A stretch of 64,000 nucleotides of DNA. Origin: UBA7662 sp036787895. GTDB taxonomy: Bacteria > Bacteroidota > Bacteroidia > UBA7662. How positions within the stretch are numbered: position 1 is the stretch's first letter; every line of letters begins with the position of its first letter. The DNA lies in assembly GCA_036787895.1 (NCBI GenBank), contig DAIQOK010000015.1, forward strand, positions 19,763 through 83,762. Reading direction: 5' to 3'. Both the position numbers and the translations under genes were made by a program. This document shows, piece after piece, positions 61,467-64,000 of this stretch. The notes below the pieces were generated by a model, which was not told where the DNA came from, searched no databases, and worked only from the letters and a program-made list of their open reading frames with translations.

Positions 61467-62285
61467 TTACAATGAAATATGCCGCGATTGAACTGGCTCA
61501 CCATAGAATAAGGCTGCTTTGGCGTCAAAATCGCTGGGACCGTCGGTGGTGTAAAACTGGCGACTTGAATGACGACTGAGTTGTTCTTCCATTTCAGGAT
61601 GTCGCAGGAGATAGTCGGTCAAGCTTTCGGCAACAATGGGGCCCTGACTAATGATGCGGATGTTCTCGGGAAGATGTGCCTGAATTTTGGGCATCAATAA
61701 GGGATAATGGGTACAAGCCAAAACCAACGTATCAATGCGCGGTCCGTGAGCAAATAGGCGCTGCAGATGCTGTTCTATGAAAAAGTCTGCTCCCTGACTT
61801 TGATGTTCCCCGTTTTCAACCAGCGGTACCCACATAGGGCAGGCTTCTTGAAAAACCTGAAGAGCCGGAAAAAATTTCTCCGCCTCAATGACATAGGAAC
61901 GCGAATTCACTGTTCCTGTGGTACCTAATATACCAACCTGACCGCTTTTGCTGAAGTGGCCCAATTGTTCGGTAGTCGGCCTGATCACGCCCAAAACCCG
62001 CCGGTCGGGGGCGATGCGTGGCAAGTCGTTTTGTTGGATGGTGCGCAGCGCCTTGGCTGAGGCGGTATTGCAGGCAAGTATGACCAACGGACAGCCCAAT
62101 TCGAAAAGCTGCTGCACACATTCGAGCGTGAACTGGTATACGGTTTCAAAGGAACGAGGCCCATAGGGTACCCGGGCATTGTCGCCGAGATAGCAGTAGT
62201 CGTACTGAGGAAGGGCATCGACCAGCGACCGCATAACGGTGAGTCCACCGTAGCCTGAGTCAAATACGCCAATGGGTCCTTTCAT
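61467..62285 (-). CDS. murI: Glutamate racemase
   Basis: Provides D-glutamate for peptidoglycan. The 272 residues begin MKGPIGVFDSGYGGLTVMRS with the catalytic Asp, the first Cys lies in ILACNTASAKA and the second in VLACTHYPLLMPKI. YLGDNARVPYGPRS is the usual substrate loop. It is followed on the same strand by the YdeI gene with 4 bp between, so they are probably co-transcribed. Confidence 0.96.
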   Translation of the reverse strand: MKGPIGVFDSGYGGLTVMRSLVDALPQYDYCYLGDNARVPYGPRSFETVYQFTLECVQQLFELGCPLVILACNTASAKALRTIQQNDLPRIAPDRRVLGVIRPTTEQLGHFSKSGQVGILGTTGTVNSRSYVIEAEKFFPALQVFQEACPMWVPLVENGEHQSQGADFFIEQHLQRLFAHGPRIDTLVLACTHYPLLMPKIQAHLPENIRIISQGPIVAESLTDYLLRHPEMEEQLSRHSSRQFYTTDGPSDFDAKAALFYGEPVQSRHISL

Positions 62286-62341
62286 GGTGCTAAGCTAAAA
62301 GAATTACTGCGATTTGTGGTGGCTAAGTCCATTGCTTTGCT

Positions 62342-62505
62342 GTCCACCCGCTTCGCTGACCACTGCTTGCACTTCGTGCAGCTGACGACCCGCTTTGCTG
62401 ACCACCGCTGCGCTTGGCCTTTTGTATCTTTTGGACAGCATAATCTGTGGTCAGCGCAGCGTATGGATCGCACCGCAGGTGCACATGGTCAGCGCAGCGG
62501 TGGAC
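62342..62505. repeat. Mirror-arranged repeat array with mini-hairpins
   Basis: Two minus-oriented units (62342-62363, 62384-62405) and a half unit are followed, after a spacer of about 32 bp, by two plus-oriented units (62447-62468, 62485-62505). Each unit is of the GTGGTCAGCGCAGC...GGAC type. Between units lie perfect hairpins TGCAC-TTC-GTGCA (62368-62380) and GCACC-GCA-GGTGC (62470-62482). This fills most of the 412-bp gap between murI and the cytochrome peroxidase gene; the remainder shows nothing recognised. Confidence 0.85.
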
Positions 62506-62697
62506 CCGCGTATCATTTTAAAACCCTGAATTACCACGCTAGCTGGCTGCATTGACCGTTGACCATGTACTAGCTATGGCCACAAAATATCTCAGGTCCC
62601 AGTTTCCCGCCAAAATAAAAGCAGGCATTAAACCCAAGCGCCTATCTTTCGTCTAAGCGCCCGAAGACCAACCGAAACTAACTAAACCTTCAGTCTG

Positions 62698-63846
62698 ATG
62701 AAAACCAAAACCCATCTCTACGGCGTATTTGCGCTGTTTTTACTCTTTGCGATAGCCTGTAATAGGGACGAAAATCCGGCCAACCCAGGCAACCCTAACA
62801 ATCCAACAAATCCAATGGCGGCGCTGAATTTGCCGGCTACACCTTACAATTACGCCAATCTGCCCCTGCCTTTTTATCTCGATACGCTGCAGGCCGATAA
62901 TACCCCCCTTAACAATCCCATTACCAACGACGGCGCTACCCTTGGTCGGGTGCTTTTTTTCGATCGTGCGTTGAGCATCAATAATACCGTAGCTTGTGCC
63001 AGTTGCCATCAGGCCGATAAAGCCTTATCCGATCCTCGGGTGCTGAGTATTGGTCACGGTGGTGGTCAAACCGGTCGGCATTCTATGTCGCTTGTGAATG
63101 CACGTTATTATGCCAATCGCCGCTTTTTCTGGGATGAACGGGCGGCAACCCTCGAAGCCCAGGTGTTGATGCCGATTCAAGATACCGTTGAAATGGGTTT
63201 AACGCTCGACCAATTGGTAGCAAGGGTTCGTGGACAAGCTTATTATCCTACCTTATTTACCAAAGCTTTTGGGGATACGGCTGTGACAACCAACCGCATT
63301 GCCCTGGCTCTAGCGCAGTATGTTCGCAGCATGGTAAGTTACCAAAGTAAATATGATCAAGGCAGGGCTCTGGTAGCAAATACCGGTGATCCTTTCCCAA
63401 ATTTTACTATGCAGGAGAATATGGGTAAGGGCATATTTAATGGTCCGGGCACTTGTGCCGCCTGCCATGGCACCGATGCCCACATTGCACCCGGCCCGCG
63501 CAACAACGGTTTAGATGCCACAACTACCGATGCCGGGGTTGGTGGCGTAAATGGTGCCCCGAATCTGGTGGCTACTTTCAAAACGCCTTCCTTACGCAAC
63601 ATTGCATTGAATGCACCTTTTATGCACGACGGCCGTTTTGCCACGCTTGAACAGGTAATAGAACATTACAATAGTGGGGTGCAGAACCATCCGAATTTGA
63701 GTCCACCCCTGCGTACACCCGGGGGCACACCCATACGTTTGAACCTGAATCAAAATCAAAAAGACGCGCTATTGGCGTTTTTAAATACCTTAACGGATAA
63801 TTCTTTTGCGACTGATCCGAAGTTTCAGGACCCGTTTGTGCGGTAG
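62698..63846 (+). CDS. Di-haem cytochrome c peroxidase (MauG/CCP family) lipoprotein
   Basis: The 382 residues start with a lipoprotein signal (LFAIACNRDE) and an Asn/Pro linker (NPANPGNPNNPTNP). Two c-type haem sites follow: CASCH (C100, C103, H104) and CAACH (C253, C256, H257), with family motifs GRVLFFDRALSINNTVACASCH, LSIGHGGGQTGRHSMSLVNA and FKTPSLRNIALNAPFMHDGRF. It reduces hydrogen peroxide or acts as a MauG-like oxidant at the envelope. It is preceded by the repeat array and probably monocistronic. Confidence 0.93.
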   Translation: MKTKTHLYGVFALFLLFAIACNRDENPANPGNPNNPTNPMAALNLPATPYNYANLPLPFYLDTLQADNTPLNNPITNDGATLGRVLFFDRALSINNTVACASCHQADKALSDPRVLSIGHGGGQTGRHSMSLVNARYYANRRFFWDERAATLEAQVLMPIQDTVEMGLTLDQLVARVRGQAYYPTLFTKAFGDTAVTTNRIALALAQYVRSMVSYQSKYDQGRALVANTGDPFPNFTMQENMGKGIFNGPGTCAACHGTDAHIAPGPRNNGLDATTTDAGVGGVNGAPNLVATFKTPSLRNIALNAPFMHDGRFATLEQVIEHYNSGVQNHPNLSPPLRTPGGTPIRLNLNQNQKDALLAFLNTLTDNSFATDPKFQDPFVR

Positions 63847-64000
63847 TTGGCAGGGCGGTTTCAGCGGGTTTCTGACTTAGGATGTGGATTTGAGGGTTTT
63901 GGCGATTTGTGAAGTCCGTGGTCGATAGTCCATAGTCGATAGCAATGTCTAGTCCTGATATAGGTTGACAGTTTGGGTTAATGAATTTATGTAAAAATCG
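63847..64000. other. Intergenic end of window
   Basis: No gene is seen. Positions about 63919-63943 hold a GTCGATAGTCCATAGTCGATAG-like stretch whose reverse complement shares CTATGGACTATCGACC with 25964-25979. Confidence 0.4.

Overview
The window is a chromosomal segment of a member of the Bacteroidota. Several things in the sequence point there: a secreted protein with a C-terminal type IX secretion sorting domain, a TonB-dependent receptor with an N-terminal carboxypeptidase-regulatory-like domain, Bacteroidota-restricted families (BT_3928-type DoxX protein, DUF1599, DUF2480, DUF5606, DUF2723), and promoters of the TTG / TAnnTTTG type with almost no Shine-Dalgarno sequences. A class or genus cannot be fixed from this window; a Chitinophagales- or Saprospirales-like organism would fit. 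Many starts are TTG or GTG, and many neighbouring genes overlap by an ATGA or TAATG junction.

Layout. 1-3.9 kb: a truncated FG-GAP/VCBS secreted protein, murF, an arginase-fold protein with a decayed metal site, and a small lipoprotein. 4-8.4 kb: a TonB-dependent receptor followed by a beta-helix lipoprotein. Both are preceded by 11-bp-period direct repeats placed 9 bp upstream of the -7 box, which looks like a PhoB/PhoP-type operator. 8.4-13.3 kb: a lipoprotein, two unusual regulators, a glycosyltransferase and an LpxH-like phosphatase. 13.3-18.3 kb: a leftward DUF1599/DoxX/ABC permease/aroK operon divergent from folP-cdaA. 18.4-24.2 kb: a secreted protein, then a tightly overlapping symporter/LOG/M23 peptidase/peroxiredoxin operon. 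24.4-30.3 kb: acyl-CoA dehydrogenase, tRNA-Gln, DUF2723 protein and rlmB.

30.3-35.2 kb is the accessory island. It holds headless RHS tips: one complete tip with a papain-like (NlpC/P60-type) toxin domain and a likely exported immunity protein, a second tip truncated before the toxin and followed by orphan lipoproteins, and a faint reversed RHS relic. Around and inside these are many short hairpin repeats whose arms differ but stay complementary.

35.2-53.7 kb is conserved housekeeping: leftward rsfS-ftsH-LUD-lpxH-(unknown)-prfA, and rightward birA-coaX-OMP-TPR-lptC-CorC/HlyC-PpiD/SurA-DUF2480-mltD-uvrA. 53.9-59.8 kb is a 1987-residue T9SS cargo protein. 60-64 kb carries DUF4260, DUF5606, YdeI-like, murI and a di-haem cytochrome c peroxidase lipoprotein. 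A second kind of repeat array lies at 25.8 kb and 62.4 kb, in which a fixed GTGGTCAGCGCAGC-type unit alternates with unrelated perfect mini-hairpins.

The most novel-looking material is the RHS-tip island, the two hairpin-repeat families (one copy invades the RHS coding sequence in frame), and the shared operator of the receptor/beta-helix pair.
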